DNA of 64,000 nucleotides from Litsea cubeba (Eukaryota > Streptophyta > Magnoliopsida > Laurales > Lauraceae): positions 2,485,439-2,549,438 of the forward strand of contig CM022949.1 in assembly GCA_012931725.1 (NCBI GenBank). The letters run 5' to 3'. This document shows, in pieces, positions 21,640 through 32,281 of this stretch. Each line of letters opens with the position of its first letter. Position 1 is the first letter of the stretch. A program made the translations under genes and the position numbers. The notes beneath the pieces are model-generated. The model was not told the origin of the DNA. It worked only from the letters and a program-made list of their open reading frames with translations, and searched no databases.

Positions 21640-21990
21640 CTATCTCGGCATGGAAGGTCTTTGTCGACGGCTCATCCACCTCCAAGAGAGCTGGCACTGG
21701 CATAGTCCTCCAATCGCCAGAGGAACTGGTCATAGAGCAAGCCTTCACCTTGGACTTCAAAGCGACGAACAATGAAGTTGAGTATGAAGCTCTGATAGCA
21801 GGGCTAAATAGCGCCCGAATCCTCGGAGCCCAGCAATTGGTGGTTTTCTGTGATTCACAACTGGTAACTAGCCAACTCACTGGAGACTACCAAGCCAGGG
21901 ATGACAGGATGTCGGCCTACTTAGCCCTGCAAAGAAACTGCTCTCGCACTTTCAGACAGCCGAGGTCAGGCAAATCTCCAGAGATACCAA
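21640..21990 (+). pseudogene. E2 second (archaeal-like) RNase H
   Basis: Separate from the first RNase H, this segment reads WKVFVDGSS (about 21648-21675), then NNEVEYEALIAGL (about 21768-21806) and VVFCDSQLV (about 21840-21867). These are the D-E-D catalytic spots of a cellular-type RNase HI. A duplicated RNase H of this kind is diagnostic of the Tat clade among plant gypsy elements. It is out of frame with the preceding ORF, and a further frame change near 21945 leads to integrase. Confidence 0.75.
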
Positions 21991-23369
21991 CATGCATGCT
22001 GATGCGCTTGCAAACCTGGCCTCCGCTGTCGAAGTGGGAAAAAAAAGGACCGTTGAGGTCGGCTCGATACCGAGATCAAGCCTAGAGCTCCACTCACCTC
22101 GGCAAGTCCTGTGCGCTGATCTCTGCTCAAGCTGGATGGACCCGATCATCTCTTACCTAAAGGACGACCAGCTCCCCGAGGACAAGAATGAAGCCCATCA
22201 AGTCAGACTTAAGGCGGCTCGATTCTGGTTATGTCCTGAAGGCAAACTCTACAGGAAGTCCTTCATAGGTCCCTATCTCCAATGCGTCCATCCGAGCAAG
22301 GTGGACGACTTTCTGTATGAGATCCACAAAGGAATCTGCGGCAGTCACATCGGAGGACGGTCACTGGCATACAGAGCAATAAGCCAAGGTTACTGGTGGC
22401 CGTATATGCAGAAGGATGCGCAGGTATATGCTAGAAAATGCAAAAAATGTCAGAAGTTCTCCCATTCTCTTCACCAGCCAATGCAAGACCTGAGTCCCCT
22501 CACTAGTCCATGGCCCTTCGCTCAATGGGTGCTGGACATTGTGGGACCTCTTCACCGAGCTCCGGGGAACAAGAGATGGTTGATAGTTGCAACAGACTAC
22601 TTCACGAAATGGAAAGAAGCTGAGCCATTGTCCTCCATCACTGAAAGGGACTCCAGGAACTTCGTGTGGAAGAACATCATAACGAGGTTCGGCATCCCCA
22701 GGGCCCTGATTTCGGACAATGGGACTCATTTCGACTCCAAATTCTTCAAGGACTTCTGTCAAGAGCATAGCATCAGGAATCACTACTCCACTCCGGCGTA
22801 CCGCAGAACAACGGTCAGGCCGAAATCTCTAACAAAGTACTGCTCGACGGCGTGAAGAAGCGATTGGACAGAGCAAAAGGGAGATGGGTAGAAGAGCTTC
22901 CCAGCGTGCTGTGGGCATACAGGACGACCCCAAGACGATCCACCTCAGCGACACCATTCTCGTTGGCCTATGGGATAGAGGCGGTCATTCTTTAGAAATT
23001 GGCCTCCCTACCCTGAGATCCGAACTTGTCGACCAAGGCCGAAACGAGACGAACCTGGCAATGGAGCTAGACCTAGCTGACGAGCGCCGAGATGCAGCGG
23101 CCATACGACTGGCCGACTATCAGCAGCGGCTAGCCAGGGGATACAATGAAAAAGTCAGAGAAATAAGCTTCTCAGTAGGAGAATTGGTGCTGAAGAAGAC
23201 CCTGCCAGCAGACAGAGACCCAAATGAAGGCAAATTTGCCCCGAACTGGCATGGCCCATTCAGGGTGGTCTCAATGGTAGGACGATCTTCTTACAAACTT
23301 GAAGACCTGGAAGGCAGGCAGTTGCCGAGACCATGGAACGCATCACACTTGAAAAAGTTCTATTTCTAA
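21991..23369 (+). pseudogene. E2 integrase, frameshifted
   Basis: Integrase would insert element cDNA into chromosomes. The N-terminal H-H-C-C zinc site is visible (HKGICGSH...CKKC, about 22326-22455). The core has the first catalytic Asp in VLDIVGPL (about 22530) and the second in DNGTHFD (about 22720). The third residue (Glu, in GQAEISN, about 22812) is thrown out of frame by a 1-bp deletion near 22802. A second lesion near 22990 interrupts AVI-LEIGLP. The C-terminal domain (NWHGPFRV, about 23246-23270) stays open to the stop at 23367-23369. Confidence 0.85.
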
Positions 23370-23445
23370 GATGTAATCAAAGTTCCGTGATCAATGAAAG
23401 TAGCATTTCTCAAATCTGTGTCATTTTATCTGAGTTCGGCAGCTC

Positions 23446-23995
23446 CGGGTTCATACACCTTGGGATTGACTTCGGATTCATACATCCAGTCGTCCCTAAA
23501 TTCTGGGTTCATGTGCCCATGGATCGACTTAGGATTTATACATCCAGTCACTCCTAAAGCTTTGGGTTCATACACCTTGGGACCGGCTCCGTATTCATAC
23601 ATCCGGGTCGCTTCCTAAATTTCGGGTTCATACACCTTGGGACCGGCTCTGGATTTATACATCCAGGTCGCTTCCTAAATTTCGGGTTCATACACCTTGG
23701 GACCGGCTCTGGATTCATACATCCAGGTCGTTTCCTAAATTTCGGGTTCATACACCTTGGGACCGACTTCGGATTCATACATCCAAGTCGTTTCCTAAAT
23801 TTCGGGTTCATACACCTTGGGACCGGCTTTGGATTCATACATCCAAGTCGCTTCCTAAATTTCGGGTTCATACACCCTGGACCGACTTCGGATTCATGCA
23901 TCCAAGTCGCTTCCTAAATTTTGGGTTCATATGCCCTGGGACTGACTTCGGATTTACACATCCAGTTTTCCCTAAAAATCTGGGTTTAGACACCC
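23446..23995 (+). repeat. E2 60-bp tandem array (about nine units)
   Basis: Units of about 58-60 bp, each with GGGTTCATACACC, GGATTCATACATCCA and GTCGCTTCCTAAATTTC. The first two and last units are more diverged. It occupies the same place as the E1 57-bp array. The two units share the core TCGNTTCCTAAA-NNNCGGGT but differ elsewhere, so each array amplified its own version. A minus-strand ORF across it is a by-product of the 3n unit length. Confidence 0.9.
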
Positions 23996-24247
23996 CCTAG
24001 GTCGTTCCCGGGCTCAGGCTCGCACAGCCGAGATCCTCGAAACTCTGGTTCCACCTCGGCCAATGACTGTTCATCTCGGCCAACGACAGTTCTTCTCGGC
24101 CAGTGACAGTCCATTTCGGCCTATAACAATCTTTGAAAGAGAAGAACAGTGCAAGCACGACAGTGCAGAAAAGCAGCACAGAAAAGCAAAAAAAGAACGC
24201 AAGAATGCAAAAATATTGTGCACAAGTCATATGATCAGAAACTGGTT

Positions 24248-24253
24248 TTTATT
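24248..24253 (-). terminator. Possible antisense poly(A) signal (E2)
   Basis: AATAAA on the minus strand, within the block TTACAATGAATAAA that E1 shares at 11294-11307. It lies about 490 bases downstream of the small antisense ORF. Use as a signal is inferred. Confidence 0.35.
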
Positions 24254-24743
24254 CATTGTAATTACTTCAATACAAGGATTACAAAAAAGAAAGAAAAATA
24301 CAGCAAGGAGGCTCGCAGTCCTCTAAAAACAGAAAAAGAAAGGAAGCTTCGAGACTGCTCTTCGCTGATTCCGTCTGCTCACTGGAGATCTTCAGCCGCA
24401 AGACCTCTCGATCCTGCCCACTACTTGGAGGTCTGGATACCCCGCACAAGGACCTGCGGCATGATTCCACACAGGACCCTGTGGGATGAAAACAAGACCC
24501 CCCAACCGCCCGGAGGCGTCTGGATCTGGTCCTCAGTGCCAGGAGCTCTAGAATACCCTATGGTTGGTCAGACCAAAGTTTGCAAAAAAGCTCGAGCTCC
24601 TGGTCCACTGTCGATGCTTGGATCTCCACAGAGCAAAGTCTGCAACCAACTCCCGGCTCCAGAGAATGATCACCTCCCAACCACATAGGCAAGAGATGAT
24701 CTCCTCGCAGCCGCATCGGTGGGAGCTGGCCGTGGACCCGCAT

Positions 24744-24887
24744 TCAGAGAGCGCATAGTCCATGGAGATCGTCTTCAGAGAGCGCACAGACCACGACAGA
24801 CAGTCCCTCCCGGAGGAAGCTGCCTTCTATCACAAGGGTTTCGCCTGGGTCAAAGGTTCCTAGAGTCCTACTGATCATGGCTGCCAT
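24744..24887 (-). CDS. Conserved small antisense ORF of E2 (47 codons)
   Basis: Start ATG at 24887 (a second in-frame Met at 24878 aligns with the E1 start); stop TGA at 24746-24744. From the second Met it aligns with the E1 ORF over all 44 residues with no gap. FDP, FLR and VCALSED are shared, and the stop is in the same place. It is open in E2 although gag, pol and the larger antisense ORF there are all broken. It lies about 91 bp downstream of a minus-strand TATAAAT. The product, if any, is unknown; no signal peptide or known motif is seen. Confidence 0.35.
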   Translation of the reverse strand: MAAMISRTLGTFDPGETLVIEGSFLREGLSVVVCALSEDDLHGLCAL

Positions 24888-24977
24888 GGTGACTAATAGA
24901 AAGAGACAGGCCCCCATGTATTTACAGAAAATAAAATGTCTTGGTCCTTTCTCTCTCCCATGGCGAACTTACCCCAC

Positions 24978-24984
24978 ATTTATA
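24978..24984 (-). promoter_or_regulatory. Antisense TATA box upstream of the small ORF (E2)
   Basis: TATAAAT on the minus strand (in CCCTATAAATGTGG). It corresponds in position to 11947-11954 of E1. Unlike the E1 site it is not palindromic, so its orientation supports antisense transcription towards the small ORF. Confidence 0.45.
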
Positions 24985-25443
24985 GGGGGAAGGAAGGCTC
25001 AGAACTCGAAGACCCATCAATGAGGCGAGGTTCCCCATGCTTCGCGTGGAGTGCACGTCTGCCATAAGTTTGACCAACGGTACCGATGGTGACACGTGGA
25101 GCCATCCGCTCGTTTTCCTCATTGGCCGTACCGCCGCTTTTACTGCTATTTATGGTCCTCAGAATACGGAGTATCAGCGCAGATAACTATGAAGATCGTT
25201 CGGTACTCTCTCCAACTCAAAACTCACATGTCATGTCACAAAAAGCGCTCAGCCAGACTCAAAGAGCCGAGCTAAAAAAGATAGGGAAAGAGAGAAAAGG
25301 AGACACAAGTGCACAAGTAAAGAAGCTCCGCTTTTCATTAAATCTGAAGTGAATTACACTCAGAAGGAAAAAACAGAAAAATTATAAGAACACAAAACAA
25401 AAAAGCCTTATCCACGAGCAGAGTCGACGAGACTGCCCCGAGG

Positions 25444-27577
25444 TCACACTGGATCAGAGGCGTGAGTAGCAGCATCAGCTCTAATGTTATTCTCGATCTG
25501 TTCGGCAGCAGTCACCCCGCCGGCAGGAACAGCGACAGGAAGGGCAGAGCTTGGCGTCGGAAGTGGAAACGGAGGGGGATCCCGGAAGGACGGATGATCC
25601 TCCGAGACCCCGGCCTCCTTCAGGCCGGCACGCCATCCCTTCACCCAGGCCTTATCCCTCGCAACGAGGACTCTTTCCTTATAGTAAGCCGTGACCTACG
25701 CCCTGGCGTCCTCAAAAGCAGCATCACACTCTGACTCGACTCTCGCCTCGGCCTCGTTGGCCCTTTTGGATTCGACCTGAAGCTGGGCCGTGAAGTTGTC
25801 TCCCAGTTTCGCGATGGAGGCCTCGAGTTCGGCCACCTTCTTCCTCTCCGCCTCGGCCTCGCCCTTCGCTCGCTCGAGGCCTGCTGCGTACTCTCCTTCA
25901 GCCCTCACAAATTTCTGAGTGACAACGTCTAGGGCTTCCTCAAGGCCGTTCTTCTCCACAGTTATCTCGGCAATATCAATGCTGTACTTATACAGTCTGT
26001 CGGCCGCGACCATGGACTTCTGCACCGCCTGTTGAAGAAACAAGGCATTCAAGATGAGAGTAAAAGCACACTGATACTCAACAGCTGGATAAAATATATA
26101 GAGATTCGGATGGGCTTACCGTGAAATTTGACTGCAGCATCGATAGTATCAGCTTCTGATTGCTATACCTGTCCAGTTGGGCCATGTCTCGAGGAAGGGC
26201 ACAGGCCCGCGCGAGCATCTCGAGGACGAGGGGATCGATCCTGCGGAGAACGCGATCGTCCATCGTCATCAGCCTCCTTGGTTTGAGCTCGAAGCTTGGC
26301 TCCCACGGGCGTGGGCCATCAGATGGTGAAGTCGCACCCGAACTGGGGCTTGCCTCGGTTCTCGGCCTTTTCTGCAGCCGAATCTCCTCTCGCCCGGCCT
26401 CAGCTAGGGGCGAACGTACCTCCAGTTTGGCAGGACTGGAAGGAGCAGGGATCTCTACCGCTGCCGTAGGAGAAGCCGCCTGAACTCCCGGAGAAGGAAT
26501 CTCGGGGGGATCCGGATTCGTAGGCGCCTGGGAAGCTCGGGCGCCCTCGACACTAAGCGCCAGGGCTTCGAGGTCCTCAAAGGATAGACGTCTGGCGCGC
26601 CTCATCTCTACACTTGGCGAGGGAGATCGGGCGACCTGACTCGAGCTGCTTCCTGAGGCCTCGCCTGGCCTCGACCCCAATGTTCAAGCCTGGGCATCAG
26701 ATGCGACTCTGATGTCGGACGTCGCCCGTGAAGGCCCTTCTTCGGTCCGGGCTCTAGGTTCGGCCTGCTCTCGCTCAACTTTAGGGTCGGCTCTGCCTGA
26801 ACCTTCTTCTCGGAGCAGCTCGATTGTGCCCCTTATGTATCCACGATACTTCGGCTGGTAACTTAGCAGTGACCAAGCCGCCTTGCCTTCGTGGCCGTTG
26901 TATCGTTTCACCCGTCTGAGCCAAGTTTCGTTCCTCGTCTAGATATACCGAGCAGCCCGCTTTCTCTCCTTCACAGCTGCATAGGAATCAGAAGCATCAG
27001 TACGGCAAGATAGGAAAGGAAAAAGCATATGGGAAATACACAAAAGGAAGATGGAATTTACTTGGAACGGTCCCGAAGTGGCGAGGAGCCTGATAGCCTC
27101 TATCGGTGTCAGCTACACCGAACTCCCAGTTACCCGAGACGTATAGGAGATCGTCCCCGACATATTTACTTGAATCCTCCAGGTAGCGAACGAAGCCATC
27201 CCGACCTGGCTTGGCCTGGAGATAGTAGGCATCCTGGATATGTCGTAAATGTCCTCGATATCGAAGACACCGAGGTCGATGCCCAGAACCTCTTTCAACT
27301 TGGCCGTGCCCATCACGATCTTGAAGACGTTGGGCAACAACTGGCAGGGGCAGAGGCACCATTGACTGAGGCATCTCCTAAGAAGGGGGTGAAGGGGGAA
27401 ACGAACCCCACCTTCTATCACAGCCACTAGGGGAAATGCATCCATCCACACGAGAAGTTGCGGGAGTTAAAACCATTAGGGTCAGCCCCTGACTCGGAGA
27501 TCGGCGGGGATCTTAAAGGTTGACATAAAGCCCTTAATCGCCGCCTCACTCTCTAACCAGTGACTATAAATACCCAT
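25444..27577 (-). pseudogene. E2 antisense ORF (aORF), broken
   Basis: Counterpart of the E1 aORF. Start ATG at 27577 (MGIYSHW). The 'gypsy-type transposon' core (GGVRFPLHPLLRRCL, LCPCQLLPN) lies at about 27300-27420, and the FEDLEALAL segment at about 26570. A coiled-coil region lies at about 25720-26000 and the C-terminus at 25444. The introns at the same places as in E1 keep GT-AG ends (donors near 27069 and 26118, acceptors near 26980 and 26030). Lesions: a roughly 7-bp deletion near 27235 (in the segment that reads YDICKSGD in E1), an in-frame TAG near 26940 where E1 has Trp, a TGA near 26684 and a TAG near 25698 where E1 has Gln. It is therefore a pseudogene whose exon structure is still legible. 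Confidence 0.7.
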
Positions 27578-27796
27578 TCCTACCCAAATCCAAATCCAAA
27601 AGCAAAGAAGGAGCCCTAGACCCAAAATCTACGGAAAGGATAGAAGGAGGAGAACTTACGAAGGCAAGACCAGGATGCAGGCTAGCGAAGGACTCAATCT
27701 CGGCAGCAATCCTCTTCTCAGGCGAAGTTCTCACACAGCAGTTTCGTCTTCTCTGGTTCAGAATGACAATAGGGAAGAAGGGAACTGCAATGACCC

Positions 27797-27804
27797 TATA
27801 AATA
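27797..27804 (-). promoter_or_regulatory. Antisense TATA-like box upstream of E2 aORF
   Basis: TATTTATA on the minus strand, at the position of TATATA in E1 (14637-14642). On the plus strand the same bases read TATAAATA, a better consensus, so transcription in either direction is possible. Confidence 0.3.
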
Positions 27805-28148
27805 GAGGAGGGACTCCCTCTTCAGAAGCCCTAGAGGCACATGCCAGACCCTTTTTGGGGCTTCGCGCACATCATTTCAAACATTGAATACGTCCCTGAC
27901 AAAACGGCGCACGCACCCTCGAGGCGACTGGACAACTAATCAGAAGATGACACGTAGAGCCATCGATATGTCTCCTACATCGGTTTACGAGCATCATTTA
28001 TTACCTGTCATTCAAAGCAACTATGGATGAAGGCCAAGCGCCGACGGTCGAAACCAAGAGGAACTCTATCCCAGAAGGGTTCTTTGTCTTATAGCTCCCG
28101 ACCTCACTTTGTTGGTGAACTTCGTAAGGTCAGAAGCTAGGGGGCAAT

Positions 28149-29024
28149 TGTGTGGGGAGATTTTCAAAGCTCCAGGATTATGCTAATCACTGCTATAAGA
28201 TGGGATTAAGTACTCCCACGTGCCAACCATGTGGCACCCAGACTCGCCTCGGCTGCCGGGACAGAGGCCTCATCCGAAACCGGACAGGCTTTGGCTGCTA
28301 GCGTGGAGCTCGGCTGCCAGGGGCCCACTTCGGCAAAAGAGCTTGACCTTGGCCAAAGGAGCCGGGACGGAAGCCGAAGCAGAGAAGGATCTCATCTCGC
28401 GCCCTACGCCCACCACGTCATCAGTCACGTGGCAGAGTAGGGGCGCGAGCCAGTGGGACAGATGCGACATCAGCAGTCCACAATCTTCGCTAGATCGCTG
28501 ACAGAGTGGCACTCAGCGGTTGTAGCCAAATCAGGGCAAGGCCCGAGGGTGGATCCGATGGGACCTCAACCGCCAAAGGCGTCCAACATGATCTAGCCCA
28601 ACATGACATGCATTAAATGCAATGTGGGCTAATCCGACTGGCATTAAATGCAATGTGGGCTGAAATGAACCGCATTTATGACTTTGTGGGCTGATAAGGA
28701 CTTCCCTATCAAATCGTGGGACCCATTCCAAAATATCATCCAAGATATCCTCCATAGTTCTCTATAAATAGAACTCTATTCCACATGCAAGGTATGCACA
28801 TCTAAAACCAGAGAGCTGATACTCTGCCTCTCTTCTTCCTCTCCTTCCTTCGTTCCAGTTCATATACTGACTTAGGCATCGGAGAGCCTTGCGCTGCCCA
28901 GGCCAGGGTCCTTTGACCGTTTGCTCTTCCCTTTCAGGCTTAGAGGCAGCAGATCATCTTCTTCATTTGGATAAGTCCTGTAAGGCACCCCCATTATTGT
29001 GAGTCATAGTTTTCTGCACTTACA
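28149..29024 (+). repeat. E2 3' LTR (876 bp)
   Basis: TG...CA bounded, preceded by the polypurine tract AGCTAGGGGGCAAT and followed by the ATGGC target duplication. It is about 95% identical to the 5' LTR. Many of the differences are C/T or G/A transitions. Confidence 0.93.
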
Positions 29025-29187
29025 ATGGCATTATCAAACTTTTTGGGTATGTCAAGAGTACTTTGTACCGCTTCATTTTCTCACACAAACATGATGGTTG
29101 TCATCGTTGTCAGCGCCTTTGAATTAAAGGGTCGTCACATTATGTAAATTTACTTTATTTTTTAACTTAGTTCTATTTTCTTATATA

Positions 29188-29631
29188 GTTTTTTTTTTTT
29201 TATTTTGCTAAGTTGGAATACCGGTTAATTAGATGTGATGCTTTAAACTTGAAGACCTAAGAGTTGATACTTTAAACTTGAAGACCTAAGAGTTGATCCT
29301 TAGGCATGTGTTGATTCTAGCTAACGGACCAAAAGCAATCAGCTTTATATGTTGGCGATGCATAGAATAACTTTTAAGAACTATAGATACTATATTGGTT
29401 TTTTTTAGATTCATTTCTTTCTTAATAATACTTAAAAAGAAACAACTTTAACTTTATTATACTTTTACTCCCGAGCCTTTGTTGCTAGTATACATAAACA
29501 GTAATTGCACCAGCTAATCATCCGTATCATGCTCGGCCGAGAAGTCGGGCCCTGCCGGCCTCTGAGCCCTTCTCTTTCGGTTAGCTGAAAACGTTGATAA
29601 CATTATCTTCACCCCAAGATTCTGCCTGGCA
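29188..29631 (-). pseudogene. Duplicated 3' end of the CNGC gene (about 36 codons plus 3' UTR)
   Basis: This stretch repeats 30060-30474, the CNGC 3' flank and the end of its last exon, at roughly 90% or better. Read on the minus strand it begins inside the QNLGVKIMLSTFSANRK segment and ends at a stop equivalent to the real one. It has a small in-frame difference (RRAQRPAGPDFS instead of KRAQRPEEPDFS). The upstream part of the exon is absent: similarity stops abruptly at TTCTGCCTGGC near 29631. A 34-bp duplication (TTTAAACTTGAAGACCTAAGAGTTGAT, twice near 29250-29300) is private to this copy. It is a gene fragment without coding capacity. Confidence 0.85.
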
Positions 29632-30059
29632 GGAATCAAATAACATTCCATTCGCCACCTTGTGCCATCGTCGAGCTTTGCTGGCGATTAGATCGGGACG
29701 CCAAGAAAGGGAGAAGACTCGCCATTTGCAGAGAGATTGAAAAAGGGATTGATTTTTTTTTTTTTGGTTTAGTCATATGGGAGAGAGAGGAGAAGAGGTT
29801 TCGAGCGGATGAAGAAAAGAACATTAAGGTTTGGTGGGTTTTGAAGAGGAAAAGAGAGGGTTTGGCGGCGCTGCAATGAAGGTCGAATTCGACCTTTAAC
29901 ACTGCAAATGAAGGTCAAATTCGACCACCCAAAAAAATGGTAAAAAAAAATTGAGAATCCTATATGGATTCCCTGTTAGGTGCATAGATGGTTAAAGTTC
30001 ACTGTTACGTGTAGTGGCCATTTAAAGTATATTTTTGGGTAAAAACCCCTAGTTTTTTT
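29632..30059. other. Spacer between CNGC fragment and CNGC gene, with an 18-bp palindrome
   Basis: No recognised gene. A minus-strand ORF of 88 codons (29902-29636) shows no family I know. The perfect palindrome AAGGTCGAATTCGACCTT lies at 29879-29896, and a near copy of one arm (AAGGTCAAATTCGACC) follows at 29911. Confidence 0.4.
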
Positions 30060-30358
30060 TTTTTTTTTTGTTTTATTTTGCTAAGTTGGAGTACCGGTTA
30101 ATTAGATGTGATGCTTTAAACTTGAAGACCTAACAGTTGATCCTTAGGCATGTGTGTGATTCTAGCTAATGGACCAAGATCAATCACCTTTAAATATGTT
30201 GGCGATGCATAGAATAACTTTTAAGAACTATAGATGCTATATTGGTTTTTTTAGATTTATTTATTTCTTAATAATACTTAAAAAAAACAACTTTAATTTT
30301 ATTATATTTTTACTCCCGGGCCTTTGTTGCTAGTATACATAAGTAGTAATTGCACCAG

Positions 30359-31066
30359 CTAATCATCCTTATCATGCTCGGCGGAGAAGTCGGGCTCTTC
30401 CGGCCTCTGAGCCCTTTTCTTTCTGTTAGCTGAAAACGTTGATAACATTATCTTCACCCCAAGATTCTGCCTGGCCAAAGAAGGATTTTCTAACGGAAAC
30501 TCCATATCCTCATCCTCCCGCTTTGTTCCAATCACTACATGCTCAGCCAAATCAAAAGAGAGTGACTCCTGCAGCCTTTTATCCTTTGACTTGATCTTCC
30601 TTCTCTTGTATCGACGCCAACCTGCCTGTATGAAGCAAGCCGCCCACGTTCTCCATTGATGGGAGTAGACCCTGAATGTGTGCTGCAGTTTCTTATTGTG
30701 AAGACGTCTGAATTGGTTTGCAACAAACTTAAGATCTTGTGCATGTAGTGCAAATGCTTCCACCTCAACTATGGCTCTTATCGTCCTTGTGGAAGAAGGC
30801 AAGTTGACTCTGGACTTTGGAAGCAATGCCCATGTAAGTAGTTCCTCCCCACAGAAGTCACCAGGCCTGAGTGTTGTTGAATTAAAGAAACCAGTTCTTC
30901 CACCATCTGTGGTTGAGCTCTCTAATCGCCCTCGAATGATAAAGAGCATCTGCGTCAAAGGATCACCCTCACGAACAATGTAGGTACCTTCAGTGCTCAA
31001 GGACGATACTAAGCGTTCACATATGGCATCAAGAAGCAGATCATCCATCTGTGCGAAAAAGGGCAC
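30359..31066 (-). CDS. CNGC: CNGC last exon: cyclic-nucleotide-binding domain, IQ motif, C-terminus
   Basis: Cyclic nucleotide-gated channel, a tetrameric plasma-membrane Ca2+/cation channel regulated by nucleotide and calmodulin. This exon starts after acceptor AG (31068-31067) with VPFFAQMDD. It encodes most of the nucleotide-binding fold (GTYIVREGDPLTQMLFIIRG), the phosphate-binding and hinge segment (RPGDFCGEELLTWAL), the overlapping calmodulin-binding helix and an IQ motif (FIQAGWRRYKRRK), then a charged tail to the stop. The LPSSTRTIRA and LESSTTDGGRTGFFNS phrases resemble group III CNGCs (CNGC14/15/17/18), by memory of the family. The frame is intact. The splice donor of the previous exon is 2.2 kb away at 33233. 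Confidence 0.92.
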   Translation of the reverse strand: MPFFAQMDDLLLDAICERLVSSLSTEGTYIVREGDPLTQMLFIIRGRLESSTTDGGRTGFFNSTTLRPGDFCGEELLTWALLPKSRVNLPSSTRTIRAIVEVEAFALHAQDLKFVANQFRRLHNKKLQHTFRVYSHQWRTWAACFIQAGWRRYKRRKIKSKDKRLQESLSFDLAEHVVIGTKREDEDMEFPLENPSLARQNLGVKIMLSTFSANRKKRAQRPEEPDFSAEHDKDD

Positions 31067-31293
31067 CTGCAACTCAGATGAGCACAACAATATATATAAG
31101 TGGGTTAGTAAAATAAATAAGCAAAAGAAAATTTTCCAGAGAGAGAGAGAGAGAGACTTGAGATTTGTAGAATGAGAATCATTAATTTATCCATCTCAAA
31201 AAATAATTTTCATTCATGATTTATAGACCTGATCTTTAGCATGAGATTTCCATTTCGTGATTGAATAGATTTAAGAACAAGCATACTGTTCAA

Positions 31294-32281
31294 AGTGGCG
31301 GACCTAGGATCTTCACTTGAGGGGGGCTGACAATGGTCAAATAAAAAAAATTCTTCACATTACCGAAATCAATTGTGTTTTGTGTTCATCGCAGCAAGAG
31401 CATAATCAATTAAGACCTTGAGTAAAGCAATGTGCAATCAAGTAAATTATGTATCTGTATTCATTCTTGTGATGTGAAAGTAATCTCAAGGACCAGTTCG
31501 TTTGCACGAGAAATAGAGTGAAATAGAATTAAAGTGCCAATTTAAACAGGAGATTGGAAAAAAATTTGAACAAAAAACAACAATGGGTTCTCTCATCCTA
31601 GATCTTTATTTCGTTTATTTGTTCAATCAATCCAAAAGTACTTCTTAAAACTCATTCTAAAACTTTTTCCTAAAACCCAATATAAATTACAACTAAAAAC
31701 AACCAAATATTATATTAAAACCAAATAAAATTAGTTAACAATCAATAACATGCAAAAGTAGCTAAAATTAATAATGACTGATTGGATACACCTCTCTCCC
31801 TTATCGCTAATCTCAATATTTGTCTAATTTTTGTTGTTGAAATCAAATCCAACTCCATTACGAGAACCCATTTCAATAATGAGGATTTTTAGGAAAATCC
31901 CCTATTTTAAGAAAATCTTTCATAATCAAGAAAACCCCTTTCAAACATGAGGATTTTCAGAAGATGGTAGATTTGCAGAAATCCCTTATTTCTAAGGTCA
32001 CTATTTCTAAAAAATAATTTTGGAGACTAAGCACCTACCAAAACATCCCCTTACAACACCTAACAATTGTTTAAAACCGATAAGCAAAAAGGGAGAGAGA
32101 CCGCCATGCGCGTGATTTTGGGATTTCTTGAGAGAGAGAGAGAGATAGTATTTTGTTCCATGGGGGCTGATGGGCTTTGCTCCTTGGGGGCTGGTCCAAG
32201 CAGCCCTCATAACCTTAATGGGTCATTTTCCATATTTATGGGGGCTGAAGCCCCCATGCAAGTATACATGGGTCCGCCACT
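31294..32281. mobile_element. Non-autonomous hAT-like element in a CNGC intron (988 bp)
   Basis: Begins AGTGGCGGACCTAGG and ends with the inverted form GGGTCCGCCACT. Flanks are CTGTTCAA (31286-31293) and CTGTTCAT (32282-32289), an 8-bp target duplication with one mismatch. There is no transposase. A second inner inverted pair, GGGGGCTGA near 31323 and TGAAGCCCCC near 32246, also occurs. It lies in the intron between the last two CNGC exons and would be spliced out. Confidence 0.75.

Larger units (their letters stand above)
16648..29024 (+). mobile_element. E2: complete but decayed Tat-type gypsy retrotransposon (12.4 kb)
   Basis: LTRs begin TGTGTGGGG and end CTTACA. The 5-bp target duplication ATGGC sits at 16643-16647 and 29025-29029. 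The order is LTR, PBS, gag, protease, RT, RNase H, second RNase H, integrase, 60-bp tandem array, small antisense ORF, spliced antisense ORF, polypurine tract, LTR. By eye the LTRs differ at about 44 of 876 positions (about 5%), so E2 is roughly five times older than E1. Stops and frameshifts break gag, RT, integrase and the antisense ORF. It is not the direct parent of E1, since the LTRs of the two differ substantially, but it shows what E1 lost. Confidence 0.93.
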
